A DNA stretch of 52,991 nt from Anaerolineaceae bacterium (GCA_026708325.1 JAPOVC010000019.1:1-52991), one strand, 5' to 3'; shown: positions 24,563-34,118, counted from the stretch's first letter. The notes: a model not told the origin generated them from the letters alone. Numbers and translations: made by a program.

Positions 24563-25592
24563 CAGAGAACATTCCCTGCTGAGCGTTGAGAGTCTGCAGC
24601 GCGTCTTTGTCACGCGCGAAGGCTTTACGACGACCCGTCTGGAGGCGGTGGCCGGCGCCAGTTTCGCCATTCGAAACGACCAGCCGGAAATCTACACCCT
24701 GGCCGGGGAGAGCGGCAGCGGCAAGACGACCCTGGCGCGACTGGTGCTGGGCCTTGAGCATGCGACCTCCGGCAACATGTATTACAAGGGCCGGGACGTC
24801 CTGCACTTGACCAACAAGGAAAGGCGCGACTGGTTTCTTAAGGAAGTGCAACCCATCTTTCAGGACCCCTTCGCCACCTTCAGCCCGCTGAAACGCATAG
24901 ACAGCTATCTCTACGAGACCACGCGCAATTACAAGATGGCGACGACGCGCGAGGGCATCGACGCCCACGTCGACGAAGCGCTGCATGCCGTGGGCCTGTC
25001 GCTGGCAGAAATCCGCGGGCGCTACCCCAACGAACTGTCCGGCGGCCAGGCGCAACGCGTGTCAGTGGCCCGGGCGCTGTTGACGCGTCCCTCGCTGCTG
25101 GTGGCCGACGAGCCGGTCAGCATGCTGGACGCCTCGCTGCGCATGTCCATCGTTAACCTCTTCCGCTCGCTGCGCGACGATTACAAGGTAAGCGTGCTCT
25201 ACATCACCCATGACCTGACCACGGCCTACTACGCCGCGGACCGCATCGCGATTATGCTGCGCGGCTGGGTCGTGGAGAGCGGTCCTGTGGAGAAGGTGCT
25301 CGGCGAGCCGCTGCACCCCTACACGCAGAACCTCAAGAACGCCATCCCCGAGGCCGATCCCGAGAAGACCTGGGAAGGCGATGCCAGCCTGGCGGTGATG
25401 GATACGGAAGAATACACCCGCACCGGCTGTCGCTACGCGGGACGCTGCCCGGCCGTGATGGACATCTGCAAAACCACGGTGCCGCGCGATATTGAAGTGC
25501 AGGGTCGCAGCGTCAAGTGCTTCCTCTATGACGAGGAAGTCCCGGAGGCGGAGCGTATGCAGGCGATGGCCAACGGAGGCCTCGTTGCCTGA
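24552..25592 (+). CDS. ABC transporter ATP-binding protein, DppF/OppF type
   Basis: A 346-residue second ATPase of the importer. Walker A GESGSGKTT, signature LSGGQAQRVSVA, Walker B LLVADEPVSMLD and H-loop ITHDLT are intact. The C-terminal Cys motif CRYAGRCPAVMDIC is present. The ATG at 24552 has GGAG 7 nt upstream and overlaps the end of the DppD-type gene by 11 nt. Its own end overlaps the peptidase C26 gene, if the TTG start of that gene is right. Confidence 0.93.
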   Translation: MQTDREHSLLSVESLQRVFVTREGFTTTRLEAVAGASFAIRNDQPEIYTLAGESGSGKTTLARLVLGLEHATSGNMYYKGRDVLHLTNKERRDWFLKEVQPIFQDPFATFSPLKRIDSYLYETTRNYKMATTREGIDAHVDEALHAVGLSLAEIRGRYPNELSGGQAQRVSVARALLTRPSLLVADEPVSMLDASLRMSIVNLFRSLRDDYKVSVLYITHDLTTAYYAADRIAIMLRGWVVESGPVEKVLGEPLHPYTQNLKNAIPEADPEKTWEGDASLAVMDTEEYTRTGCRYAGRCPAVMDICKTTVPRDIEVQGRSVKCFLYDEEVPEAERMQAMANGGLVA

Positions 25593-26388
25593 AGCCGGGG
25601 GCCGGCAACTCGTGGACAGGCCGGTCATTGGACTGGCCACGGCCGGCCGGCGGGAAAGCCGCAATCTCAGCAAACACTATCGCGAACTGTATACGGTACC
25701 CACGCAGTACGTGGACGCGATTCGTCGTGCCGGTGGGCTGCCCGTATTGCTGCCGCCTGGCGTTCCCGCCTGGATGGGCGGCATTCACCTCGATGGCATG
25801 ATCGCCACCGGTGGCGGCGATCTCGACCCGGCGCTCTATGGCGGTGACAGTGCGCACCCGCAAATCTCGGAACCCGATGCGGAGCGTGACGAGACCGAAA
25901 TGCAGATGATGCGCTGGCTGGCGCAGGGCGACCTGCCTTCACTGATGATCTGTCGCGGCCTGCAGGCGCTGAACGTCGCGCTGGGCGGCACGCTGATCGA
26001 ACACATCCCGGACCACGTGCATCCCGACATCCATCGTAGCCCGGGTGGCTCCTGGTCGACCCATTCGGTCAACGTGGAAGCGGACTCCCTGCTGGAATGC
26101 TGCTGTCGCGGTCGGGAAGTGAGCACCGTTTCCTCGCATCACCAGGCCATTCGCGACCTGGCGCCGGGGCTGCGGGTCGTGGCGCATGCGCCGGACGGCA
26201 TCATCGAAGCCGTCGAAGCGCCGGATCATCCCTTCCTGCTGGCGGTCCAGTGGCACCCGGAGGTGTCGGCTGACGTGGACCCACAGCAACAGGCGTTGTT
26301 TGACGCCCTGGTTGCCTTCGCCGCTGGCAGGCGTGAAGAGGTGGAAGCGCTGCCGGAAGCGCTCGCCGCCGCCGGCCAGCTTCCCTGA
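25585..26388 (+). CDS. Peptidase C26 / gamma-glutamyl-GABA hydrolase family protein
   Basis: A ~267-residue class I glutamine-amidotransferase-fold hydrolase, related to PuuD, which cleaves gamma-glutamyl amides such as gamma-glutamyl-GABA. The triad is visible: Cys123 in LMICRGLQALNVALGG, and His224 and Glu226 in AVQWHPE. TGGGDLDPALYG is the family oxyanion-side motif. The start is uncertain: TTG at 25585 has GGAGG 5 nt upstream and overlaps the ATPase stop by 8 nt, while GTG at 25612 is an alternative without a clear site. It closes the Dpp/Opp-type operon, so its substrate may be a gamma-glutamyl compound brought in by that importer. The stop lies 9 nt from the convergent SHMT-GcvT stop, with no terminator between. 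Confidence 0.82.
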   Translation: MPEAGGRQLVDRPVIGLATAGRRESRNLSKHYRELYTVPTQYVDAIRRAGGLPVLLPPGVPAWMGGIHLDGMIATGGGDLDPALYGGDSAHPQISEPDAERDETEMQMMRWLAQGDLPSLMICRGLQALNVALGGTLIEHIPDHVHPDIHRSPGGSWSTHSVNVEADSLLECCCRGREVSTVSSHHQAIRDLAPGLRVVAHAPDGIIEAVEAPDHPFLLAVQWHPEVSADVDPQQQALFDALVAFAAGRREEVEALPEALAAAGQLP

Positions 26389-26397
26389 CGCGCCGGA

Positions 26398-29300
26398 TTA
26401 TTTGCGACGCGGAAATCGACTGAGCACGGTCGCCGGGCGGGGCAGGGCGACACGCGCGCCCATCCGCAGGGCGGCTCCTGACCGTCCGGACTCTGCCGCG
26501 GCGACCACGTGCAGGTGGGTGCCGGCGCGCCCGGCGTCCACCCTCAACCAGGCCTGGCCCAGTTGCGTCCCATCGCCGTTGGCGGCGCAGCTGGTGACGA
26601 CGCCCGCCACGCGCCCCCGCTCATCAATGAGTGCGTCGCCCTGATGGGCCGGGCGGGCGCGGCGGCTATCGAGACGAAAGCGGGTCACGCCAGCCTCGCG
26701 TTTGGCTTCATGGGCGGCGAAGGCGGCCTTGCCGATGAACCAGGGCTTGTAGAGCCGCACGTAGCTGCCAAAACCGGCGTCCGCAGGATTGAGGCCCAGC
26801 GGCCCGGCCAGTTCGTGACCGTAGAGCGGCAGGCCGGCCTCAATGCGCAGGCTGTCTCGCGCGGCCAGACCGCAGGGCGCAGCGCCATGCTGCAGCAGGG
26901 ATTGCGCCAGCGCTGACGCCTGGTCCGGATGCACGAAGAGTTCGTAAGCGACTCGCTCCCCAGTGTAGCCGGTGCGTGAGACGATCAGGTCGAAGTCGGC
27001 GAAACGGGCCTGCATCACGCCGGCCCATGGCAAGGACCTCAAACACCGCAAGTCACGGTCGTCAGCGCCCAGCGCGGCGAGGATGTCGCGGCTATCTGGC
27101 CCCTGCAGCGCCAGATCGACGCGACGGTCGGCGCCGCTGGACTCGGCGCGTAAATCGCGCAGCGTGAATCGATCGCAATTCTCGAGACGACGATCCGGGA
27201 AGTCGGGGTCGATTTGCACGCTGCCGGCCATCACGGCCCGCAACCAGGCGAGCACCTTTTCGTTGTTGGAGGCATTGACGACCATCAACCAGCGCTCTTC
27301 CGCCAGGCGGTAAAGCATCAGGTCGTCCAGCGGCAGGCCCCTTTCATCGAGGAGAAAGGAGTACTGCGAGGACCCCGTGGCGATTTTCGTGACGTCATTG
27401 GTTGTTATGCGGTCAAGAAAATCGCCCGCGCCTGGGCCCGTGAATTCCAGCACGCCCATGTGCGCCACGTCGAAGAGACCGGCGCCATGGCGCACCGCCT
27501 GATGCTCCTCGCGCACCGAGCTGTACCAGACCGGCATGTCGTAGCCGGCGAAATCCACCAGGCGCGCGCCACGTTGCTGATGCAGGCCGTGCAGGGGAGT
27601 CACCCGCAGCGCGTCAAGTTCCGGCTCCCTGTAACTGAAGGAAGGCAGGGGAGCTGCGGAAGAACGTCCCTGATGACCGATGTATCGGATCTTGTCGATC
27701 CGGCCGCACGCTTCAGGCCAGTCAGCGCTGACGTCGACGGGCAGCTGCGAGAGATCGCCGGGCCCGGCGACCCTGACGTCCACCGGCCCGGGCATTTTGC
27801 CGTAGAGATCTCCTTCATCATGCACAACGTATCCGTCAGAAAGCGCGCGCAACCAGGTGGCGACACGTCCCTGCGCCCGCTCAACATGCAGGCGGAAGCA
27901 GTCGCCCGAGCCTTCCACGACGGCGCGTGAGAGCAGGGCGCCATCGGCGCCGTACACACTTGACGCCTGATGCTGGTCCGGCTCCAGCGCCTGCACGTTG
28001 CTGCCGGTCGCCAGGTGCAGGAAATTGCGGGCGTGCTCGCCCCGGACTTCGAGCGTGAGCCAGCCATCGTGGTCCGCTTCGCTGTCCAGATCGTGAAAAT
28101 GGGGGTAGCCATCCACAGCGGCGTCGGTGTCGATGCCTGCGCCGGCGGCCAGTTCACGTACGGCGAGGCGCATCTCCTGCAGCAGTTCGAAGTCAATTTT
28201 GGCGCGGGGTTGGGGCCGCAGGCGACCCGTAAGCGAGAAGGGCCGGCAGGCCCCAAGCAGCGTGGCGATGATTTCAGCCAGGCGGTCGATTTCCGCGTCG
28301 CCGAAGCCGCGCTGGGTGACCCAGGGAGTGCCGATGCGAATGCCGCCCGGCCGCAGGGCGCTGGTATCGCCGGGAATGGTCTGGCGGTTGAGCACGATGC
28401 CCGCCAGGTCCAGCAGACGAGCGGCCATGTCGCCGCTCAACGCCGTGCCATCCTCACCCCTGATCGTGCTGCAGTCGACCACCAGCAAGTGGGTGTCGGT
28501 GCCGCCATAGGGCAGGCGCAGGCCCTGCTCCTGCAGGCTACCGGCCAGACGCTGCGCGTTGCGGCAGGTGCGCTGCTGGAGTTCCCTGAAGCTGTCGCTG
28601 CCCGCCAGGCGCATGGACACGGCCAGGGCGGCCACGGCATTCATGTGCGGACCACCCTGTTCCCCGGGAAAGACTGCGCGATCAATCTTGCGCGCCAGCG
28701 GTGCCCGGTGCGTGATGATGGCGGCGCCCCGCGGCCCGTTGAGCGTCTTGTGCGTGGTGAAGGTGACGACGTCGGCGATGCCAACCGGGTTCGGGTAAGT
28801 GCCGGCGATGACCAGGCCCGCCACGTGGGCGACGTCGGCAAGGAGGTACGCGCCGACTTCATTGGCGATGTCGCGAAACAGGGTGAAATCCGGCGCGAAG
28901 GGGTAGCTGCTGTAGCCTGCGATAATCATTTTCGGAGCGTGCTGCCGCGCCAGTTGACGCAGGGCGTCGTAATCGATGCGTTCGTTGACCGGATCGATGC
29001 CATAACTGACGATGTTGTAGTTGATGCCGCTGCGGTTGACCGGGCTGCCGTGCGTGAGGTGGCCGCCCTGAATCAGGTCCATGCCCATGACCGTGTCGCC
29101 GGTATCCAGCAGGGCGCTGTAGACGGCGTTGTTGGCCGGCCCGCCGGACAGCGCCTGCACATTGACGTAGAGCTGGTCCGCAGCGAATCGCTCCGTGGCG
29201 AATCGCTCTGCCGTACGGCGACGGGCGAGGGCTTCAAGGACGTTGGCGTATTCGGTGCCCTTGTAATAGCGATTGTCCGCCTGGCGCCGGTACTCGGGCA

Positions 29301-29541
29301 GGCGCGCATGGTAATCGAGGATTTCCTCCTCGCTCATACGGCGCGTGTGTTCCAGCGGATAGCCTTCCGCGTAGATGTTGTGAAAGGCGGAAGACAGGGT
29401 CTCGCGAACGACGGCCGGCACGGTGCTTTCAGAGGGGATAAGGATGAGATAGCGGGCCTGGCGGGCGGTCTCGTGACGCACGAGTTCGGCGACTGCGGGG
29501 TCCAGTTCTTCCAGACTGCCGCGAATCAAATAGTCGGACAT
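26398..29541 (-). CDS. glyA-gcvT: Fusion: serine hydroxymethyltransferase - degenerate GcvT-like domain - aminomethyltransferase GcvT
   Basis: A 1047-residue protein. Residues 1-~460 are SHMT (Ser + THF to Gly + methylene-THF), with the PLP lysine K265 in TTHKTLNGPRG, the motif GGHLTHGSPVN and the ending RIGTPWVTQRG. An insert at about residues 62-91 splits the usual YAEGYP/RYY motif. Residues ~492-595 look like a GcvT N-domain (ARNFLHLATGSNVQAL ... LYGKMPGPV) but lack the catalytic Asp. Residues ~645-1047 are a full GcvT with the expected LDDLMLY. GcvT releases methylene-THF and ammonia from the aminomethyl-H-protein. Both outer enzymes use THF, so channelling of folate or C1 units is plausible. 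The ATG at 29541 follows GGAAAGAG; a longer reading from 29637 overlaps the promoter. No gcvH or gcvP is in the window. Confidence 0.9.
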   Translation of the reverse strand: MSDYLIRGSLEELDPAVAELVRHETARQARYLILIPSESTVPAVVRETLSSAFHNIYAEGYPLEHTRRMSEEEILDYHARLPEYRRQADNRYYKGTEYANVLEALARRRTAERFATERFAADQLYVNVQALSGGPANNAVYSALLDTGDTVMGMDLIQGGHLTHGSPVNRSGINYNIVSYGIDPVNERIDYDALRQLARQHAPKMIIAGYSSYPFAPDFTLFRDIANEVGAYLLADVAHVAGLVIAGTYPNPVGIADVVTFTTHKTLNGPRGAAIITHRAPLARKIDRAVFPGEQGGPHMNAVAALAVSMRLAGSDSFRELQQRTCRNAQRLAGSLQEQGLRLPYGGTDTHLLVVDCSTIRGEDGTALSGDMAARLLDLAGIVLNRQTIPGDTSALRPGGIRIGTPWVTQRGFGDAEIDRLAEIIATLLGACRPFSLTGRLRPQPRAKIDFELLQEMRLAVRELAAGAGIDTDAAVDGYPHFHDLDSEADHDGWLTLEVRGEHARNFLHLATGSNVQALEPDQHQASSVYGADGALLSRAVVEGSGDCFRLHVERAQGRVATWLRALSDGYVVHDEGDLYGKMPGPVDVRVAGPGDLSQLPVDVSADWPEACGRIDKIRYIGHQGRSSAAPLPSFSYREPELDALRVTPLHGLHQQRGARLVDFAGYDMPVWYSSVREEHQAVRHGAGLFDVAHMGVLEFTGPGAGDFLDRITTNDVTKIATGSSQYSFLLDERGLPLDDLMLYRLAEERWLMVVNASNNEKVLAWLRAVMAGSVQIDPDFPDRRLENCDRFTLRDLRAESSGADRRVDLALQGPDSRDILAALGADDRDLRCLRSLPWAGVMQARFADFDLIVSRTGYTGERVAYELFVHPDQASALAQSLLQHGAAPCGLAARDSLRIEAGLPLYGHELAGPLGLNPADAGFGSYVRLYKPWFIGKAAFAAHEAKREAGVTRFRLDSRRARPAHQGDALIDERGRVAGVVTSCAANGDGTQLGQAWLRVDAGRAGTHLHVVAAAESGRSGAALRMGARVALPRPATVLSRFPRRK

Positions 29542-29572
29542 GGGCTCTTTCCGGGCTGGATGAAGGTCGGGC

Positions 29573-29601
29573 ATTGTAGCATGGCGCCCCGGCAGGGTAC
29601 A
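29573..29601 (-). promoter_or_regulatory. Candidate promoter of the SHMT-GcvT gene
   Basis: Read on the minus strand, TACAAT (29578-29573, 5 of 6) lies 17 nt behind a weak TGTACC (29601-29596, 3 of 6). The -10 is 31 nt ahead of the start codon. It lies back to back with the promoter of the EF-G-like gene. Confidence 0.45.
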
Positions 29602-29623
29602 GACGATTCGCCGGGACTGTGCT

Positions 29624-29652
29624 TTGACATTACTCACCCCCGGCTCTACAAT
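29624..29652 (+). promoter_or_regulatory. Strong promoter of the EF-G-like gene
   Basis: A perfect TTGACA (29624-29629), a 17-nt spacer and TACAAT (29647-29652, 5 of 6). This is the best sigma-70-type match in the window. The leader of about 90 nt contains a small ACCGGG/CCCGGT hairpin (29679-29699). Confidence 0.75.
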
Positions 29653-29746
29653 CGACCTTCACTACTTGCTTTGAGGGTACCGGGTCGGTGTGGCCCGGTC
29701 TGTGTATGGAGGAGGCCAGGAAAGCGATTCTGGCACAGGGAAGGGC

Positions 29747-31825
29747 ATGAAGGAATACACAAGCGAGCACATCCGCAACGTCGCCCTGACGGGCCATCAG
29801 GGCTCCGGCAAGACCTCCCTGGTTGAAGCGCTGCTTTACAACAGTGGCGCCACCAATCGCCTGGGGACCATTGAGGAAGGCAACACGGTCTCGGACTGGG
29901 ACGACGATGAGAAGGAGCGCGCACTTTCGCTTTCCACCTCGCTGGTACCGGTCGAGTTCAACGAGACCAAGATCAACCTGCTGGACACGCCTGGCTACAC
30001 GGACTTCCAGGGCGAGGTCAAGAACGCCGTCTACGTGGCGGATTCGATCGTGGTGGTGGTCGATGCGGTTGCCGGTGTGGAAGTGGGGACCGAGTTGGCC
30101 TGGGAATTCGCCCGCGCCAGCCGGCAACCCATCATGGTCGTGATCAACAAGGTGGACCGGGACAACGCCGACTTTGATGCCGCGCTGGCAAGTCTGCAGG
30201 ACAGCTTTTCGGACTACAAGTTCATTCCGGTCATGTTGCCGTTGGGCGAACAGGCCGACTTTGCCGGCGTGGTCAACCTGATCACGCAGAAGGCCTACCT
30301 GGGCGCAGGTGAGGAGCGCTCGGACCTCCCGTCGGACATGGAAGATGCGGTGGAAACAGCGCGCCTGGAACTGGTGGAGGCAGCCGCCGAATCCGACGAC
30401 GACCTGATCGAGAAGTACTTCGAGGAAGGCGACCTCAGCGATGAGGAGATTCGTGACGGCATGCGCAAGGCCGCGCGTGATCCCGAACTGCGGACGGTGC
30501 CGGTCTTCGCCACTGCGGCCACCAAAAACATCGGCATCGTGCCCCTGCTGGAGGCGTTGATTGCCTACGCGCCGCAGCCTGGCGGCCGCAGTGTCCGCCT
30601 GGAGGGCGCAGACGAAGCCGGCGAAACGCTGGCGGTGACGCAGGACGACGATGCGCCACTGGCCGCCTGGGTCTTCAAGTCCATCAATGATCGATACGTC
30701 GGCACCCTGACCTTTTTCCGCATATTTTCGGGTTCAGTGCTGGCGGACACGCGCTATTACAACAGTACGCGGCGCCACGAGGAGCGTTTCGGCCCCCTGA
30801 TTGTGATGCGCGGCAAGGAACAGGAGAATGTCAGCGTCCTGCACTGCGGCGACATCGGGGTCGTTTCCAAGCTCGGCGACACGCGCACCGGCGACACGCT
30901 CAGCACCAGAGACGCGCAACTGCAGGTCGCCAGCCCGGACCTGCCGGCGCCCCTGTACATGGTGGCCATCTCACCACGCACGCAGGCGGACGGCACGCGC
31001 ATGGGCGCCATCCTGACCAATCTGGCGGGTTCCGACCCTACCCTGCGCTGGCGCCATGACGGCGACACGCGCCAGACCATTCTGGAGGGCATGGGCGAAG
31101 CGCACGTAAAACTGGCCATCAGCCGGGCGGAACGCCTGGGAGTCAATCTCGACACCGGGATGCCTCGCGTGCCCTACAAGGAGACCATCACCCGCAGCAG
31201 CGAGGCGACCTACCGCCACAAGAAACAGACCGGTGGCGCGGGCCAGTTCGCCGAAATCAGTCTGCGCCTGGAGCCCAACGCCGGCAATGGCTACGAGTAC
31301 GAATCGAAGGTCTTCGGCGGGGCGATCTCCAGTTCCTTCCTGCCCTCCATCGACAAGGGCATACAGACCGTTCTTCCGGAAGGTGTGATCGCCGGCTTCC
31401 CTGTGGTGGACGTGAAGGCCGTGGTCTTCGATGGCAAGGAACATCCGGTCGATTCGAAGGACATCGCTTTCCAGATCGCAGGTCGCGAGGGCTTCCGGGA
31501 AGCTTTCAGCGAGGCAGGCCCCGTCCTGCAGGAACCCATCATGGACGTGCGCATCACGGTGCCGGAATCCATGATGGGCGATATCATGGGCGACCTCAAC
31601 ACGCGGCGCGGTCGCGTACAGGGCATGGAGAGTGAGGGCAGCAAGAGCATAGTCAGCGCGCAGGTCCCGCTGGCGGAAATGATTCGCTACGGCAACGATC
31701 TGCGTTCGATCACTGGCGGCCGCGGCATTTACACCATGGTGTTTTCGCACTATGAACAGGTGCCGGCGCATTTGACCGGCGACGTGATTGCCGCCGCGAA
31801 ACGCGAGGCCGAAGAAGAACAGTAG
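29747..31825 (+). CDS. Elongation factor G-like translational GTPase (FusA2 type)
   Basis: A 692-residue GTPase with the full EF-G domain order. G1 is GHQGSGKT (residues 16-23), G3 DTPGYTDF and G4 NKVD, followed by domains II-V ending in a typical EF-G C-terminus (TMVFSHYEQVP). The effector region that reads ERGITI in canonical EF-G is ERALSL here, a mark of the second EF-G class whose role is less clear than translocation by FusA. No ribosomal-protein genes or tuf lie nearby, which also speaks against the main EF-G of the str operon. The ATG at 29747 follows GGGAAGGG; an in-frame reading from 29690 has no such site. A near-consensus promoter lies upstream and a terminator directly follows. 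Confidence 0.9.
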   Translation: MKEYTSEHIRNVALTGHQGSGKTSLVEALLYNSGATNRLGTIEEGNTVSDWDDDEKERALSLSTSLVPVEFNETKINLLDTPGYTDFQGEVKNAVYVADSIVVVVDAVAGVEVGTELAWEFARASRQPIMVVINKVDRDNADFDAALASLQDSFSDYKFIPVMLPLGEQADFAGVVNLITQKAYLGAGEERSDLPSDMEDAVETARLELVEAAAESDDDLIEKYFEEGDLSDEEIRDGMRKAARDPELRTVPVFATAATKNIGIVPLLEALIAYAPQPGGRSVRLEGADEAGETLAVTQDDDAPLAAWVFKSINDRYVGTLTFFRIFSGSVLADTRYYNSTRRHEERFGPLIVMRGKEQENVSVLHCGDIGVVSKLGDTRTGDTLSTRDAQLQVASPDLPAPLYMVAISPRTQADGTRMGAILTNLAGSDPTLRWRHDGDTRQTILEGMGEAHVKLAISRAERLGVNLDTGMPRVPYKETITRSSEATYRHKKQTGGAGQFAEISLRLEPNAGNGYEYESKVFGGAISSSFLPSIDKGIQTVLPEGVIAGFPVVDVKAVVFDGKEHPVDSKDIAFQIAGREGFREAFSEAGPVLQEPIMDVRITVPESMMGDIMGDLNTRRGRVQGMESEGSKSIVSAQVPLAEMIRYGNDLRSITGGRGIYTMVFSHYEQVPAHLTGDVIAAAKREAEEEQ

Positions 31826-31846
31826 ACCCCGACTCCTCCGAAATCA

Positions 31847-31880
31847 AAAGGACCCCTGCCAATTGTGGAGGGGTCCCTTT
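31847..31880. terminator. Bidirectional terminator between the EF-G-like gene and ftsH
   Basis: AAAGGACCCCT (31847-31857) pairs with AGGGGTCCCTTT (31869-31880) with one bulged base, over an 11-nt loop. T-rich ends occur on both strands, so it can serve both convergent genes. Confidence 0.75.
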
Positions 31881-31901
31881 GGTTAAGCAGCCTGCCGGGC
31901 G

Positions 31902-33992
31902 TCAGGCGACGTCGCTTTCCTCGCCGCCCTGCAGCGGATGACGGGCGCGGGAGACGACGCTGGGTTCCGGTCGCGCTTCCGGCCGGTCTTCCCTGGCGTC
32001 CGGCTCCTGTCCGTTGGAGGCCGCCGCATCGCCGCTGTCGGAAGGTTCTGACAATGTCGGCTCCTGCTCTTCCCCGTCTTCGGTGACGGTCGCCTCGATG
32101 CCGAGGATTTCGAGAATGCGCCTGCTCTCGACGGTCTCGTTTTCGAGCAGCTCCGTGGCGATCTGGTCCAGATCGCTGCGATGTTCGCGCAGCAGGGACA
32201 GTACGGTCTGGTAGGAAGCGCTGATAATGTTGCCGATTTCCTGGTCGACCAGCGCCTGGGTGTCGTCGCTCACCTGGGTGTTGCGCTGAATGTTGTAGCC
32301 GAGGAAGGGTTGTTCTTCCTCATTGCTGAGGTCGATCAGCCCCACCTTTTCGCTCATTCCCAGTTCGGTGACCATGCTGCGGGCGATGCGCGTCACCATC
32401 GTGATGTCCGCGCGTGCGCCGGAACTGATGTCATCCAGTACGATTTCTTCGGCAGCGCGTCCGCCCAGACCGACCTTGATACGCGCCAGCAGTTGCTGGC
32501 GTGAGAGCGTGCGGCGGTCATGTTCGGCCTGAAACACGGTGACGCCCAGCGCCTGGCCGTGGGGCACGATGGTGACCTTGGAGACGGGATCGGCGCCTGG
32601 CGTCAGGGCGGCGACCAGCGCGTGTCCGGCTTCGTGCCAGGCCGTCAGACGGCGCTCCTCCCTGTCGATCAGGGGCGAACCCTTGATGCCCAGCACAATG
32701 CGATCGAAGGCCTCGTAAAAGTCGCGCATGCTGATGAATTTGCGGGCAGCGCGGGCGGCGTGCAGCGCGGCTTCATTGGCCAGATTGGCCAGGTCCGCGC
32801 CGGAGAAGCCGATGGTGCTGCGCGACATTTCCTTGATACTTACGTCCTCCGCGAGCGGCTTGCCGCGGGTGTGAATGTTGAGGATCGCTTCCCGACCTTT
32901 GCGGTCCGGCCATCCCACCATGACCTGGCGGTCAAAACGGCCGGGGCGCAAGAGGGCGGGGTCGAGCACGTCGGCGCGGTTGGTCGCGGCCATGACGATG
33001 ATGCTCTCGTTCTGGTCGAAACCGTCCATTTCGGCCAGCATCTGGTTGAGCGTCTGTTCGCGTTCGTCGTGACCGCCGCCGAGCCCGGCGCCGCGCCGTC
33101 GGCCGACGGCATCGATCTCGTCGATGAAGATGATGCCAGGGGCGTTTTCCTTGGCCTTGTTGAAGAGGTCGCGCACACGGCTGGCGCCGACGCCGACAAA
33201 CATCTCCACGAACTCCGAGGCCACCAGGCTGAAGAAGGCCACGTTGGCTTCCCCGGCGACGGCGCGCGCCAGCAAGGTCTTGCCGGTGCCTGGCGGGCCG
33301 ACCAGCAGGACACCGCGCGGTATGCGCGCGCCAAGTGCCACGTACTTGTCGGGCTCCTTGAGGAAATCGACGATCTCTTCCAGTTCCTGGCGGGCATTGT
33401 CCTGGCCGGCCACGTCGCTGAAGGTCACCTGGGGGCGTTCGGCATCGTACTGACGCGCCTGGGACCGGCCGAAACCGAATATGCCGCCCATCTGCCCCTG
33501 GGCGCGACGAGCGGACCAGATGAAAAAGCCCAGCAGCAACAGAATGGGTCCGAAGTTAAACAGGAAAAGCAGGATGGGAGACGTTTCACTGGTGCGCGAC
33601 CTGACGGTGACGTTGTTTATCCGCAAGGCCTCCGTCAGTTGCGGATCATCCACGGGCAGCAGGGTGGTGGTGAACCAGTTTGAAGTGCGGGAGGGTTCGG
33701 AACTGATCGTGCCGGAGGGAGGCCAGGTTACCATCGTGCGGAAGCGCCCGGTGACGTTGATGTCCTCCATCGTCACCTCGACGACACGGCCCGCCTCAAC
33801 CTGCTCGAAAAAGAAGGAGTAGGGGATTTCGATGGGTTGCTCGCCGCCAAAGTCGCTGACCATGCCGGGCACGCGGAAGAAGAGCCACAGCAGGATGAGC
33901 AGCCAGACCGCAGGCCACACCCAGTTGGGAATGCGAAAGCGGGGCTGACGATCTCCGGGGTCCTGGTCACCGGACTTGTTGAAGCCAAACAT
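31902..33992 (-). CDS. ftsH: ATP-dependent zinc metalloprotease FtsH
   Basis: A 696-residue membrane-anchored AAA+ protease that degrades misfolded membrane and short-lived cytosolic proteins as a hexamer. The N-terminus has two membrane segments (about 24-40 and 138-160) around an external domain of about 95 residues. The AAA domain has Walker A GPPGTGKT (232-239), Walker B IIFIDEID (287-294) and the second region of homology near [19 protein letters not shown]. The zinc site HEAGH is at 453-457, with the third ligand probably D529. The last ~55 residues are a hydrophilic Glu/Pro/Ser-rich tail longer than in most FtsH proteins. It faces the EF-G-like gene across a shared terminator and diverges from the DUF255 gene. 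Confidence 0.96.
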   Translation of the reverse strand: MFGFNKSGDQDPGDRQPRFRIPNWVWPAVWLLILLWLFFRVPGMVSDFGGEQPIEIPYSFFFEQVEAGRVVEVTMEDINVTGRFRTMVTWPPSGTISSEPSRTSNWFTTTLLPVDDPQLTEALRINNVTVRSRTSETSPILLFLFNFGPILLLLGFFIWSARRAQGQMGGIFGFGRSQARQYDAERPQVTFSDVAGQDNARQELEEIVDFLKEPDKYVALGARIPRGVLLVGPPGTGKTLLARAVAGEANVAFFSLVASEFVEMFVGVGASRVRDLFNKAKENAPGIIFIDEIDAVGRRRGAGLGGGHDEREQTLNQMLAEMDGFDQNESIIVMAATNRADVLDPALLRPGRFDRQVMVGWPDRKGREAILNIHTRGKPLAEDVSIKEMSRSTIGFSGADLANLANEAALHAARAARKFISMRDFYEAFDRIVLGIKGSPLIDREERRLTAWHEAGHALVAALTPGADPVSKVTIVPHGQALGVTVFQAEHDRRTLSRQQLLARIKVGLGGRAAEEIVLDDISSGARADITMVTRIARSMVTELGMSEKVGLIDLSNEEEQPFLGYNIQRNTQVSDDTQALVDQEIGNIISASYQTVLSLLREHRSDLDQIATELLENETVESRRILEILGIEATVTEDGEEQEPTLSEPSDSGDAAASNGQEPDAREDRPEARPEPSVVSRARHPLQGGEESDVA

Positions 33993-34118
33993 TGGGTTCG
34001 CCTGATCCTCTGTTTCGGGAGAGAGACGAAGGATACCTGCCGTCAGTGTATCATATAGCCACGCGCGGGTCTGTGCCTTTCATTAGAACGGCGATAGCGA
34101 TTCTCGAGGGGAGCACCC

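Noticed and set aside
26398..29541. Possible separate glyA and gcvT genes joined by a sequencing error
   Set aside because: The frame is open without interruption through a ~180-residue middle part that itself has a GcvT-like pattern, and no stop, start or ribosome-binding site is seen at the joints.
27970..29826. Plus-strand open frame of over 600 codons opposite the SHMT-GcvT gene
   Set aside because: The minus-strand fusion has catalytic motifs throughout; the plus frame crosses the divergent promoter region and shows no family features.
33993..34118. Promoters for the divergent ftsH and DUF255 genes (TATGAT/TATCAT near 34049)
   Set aside because: A -10-like box exists on either strand, but no -35 with more than about 2-3 matches lies at a suitable distance, so no feature was called.
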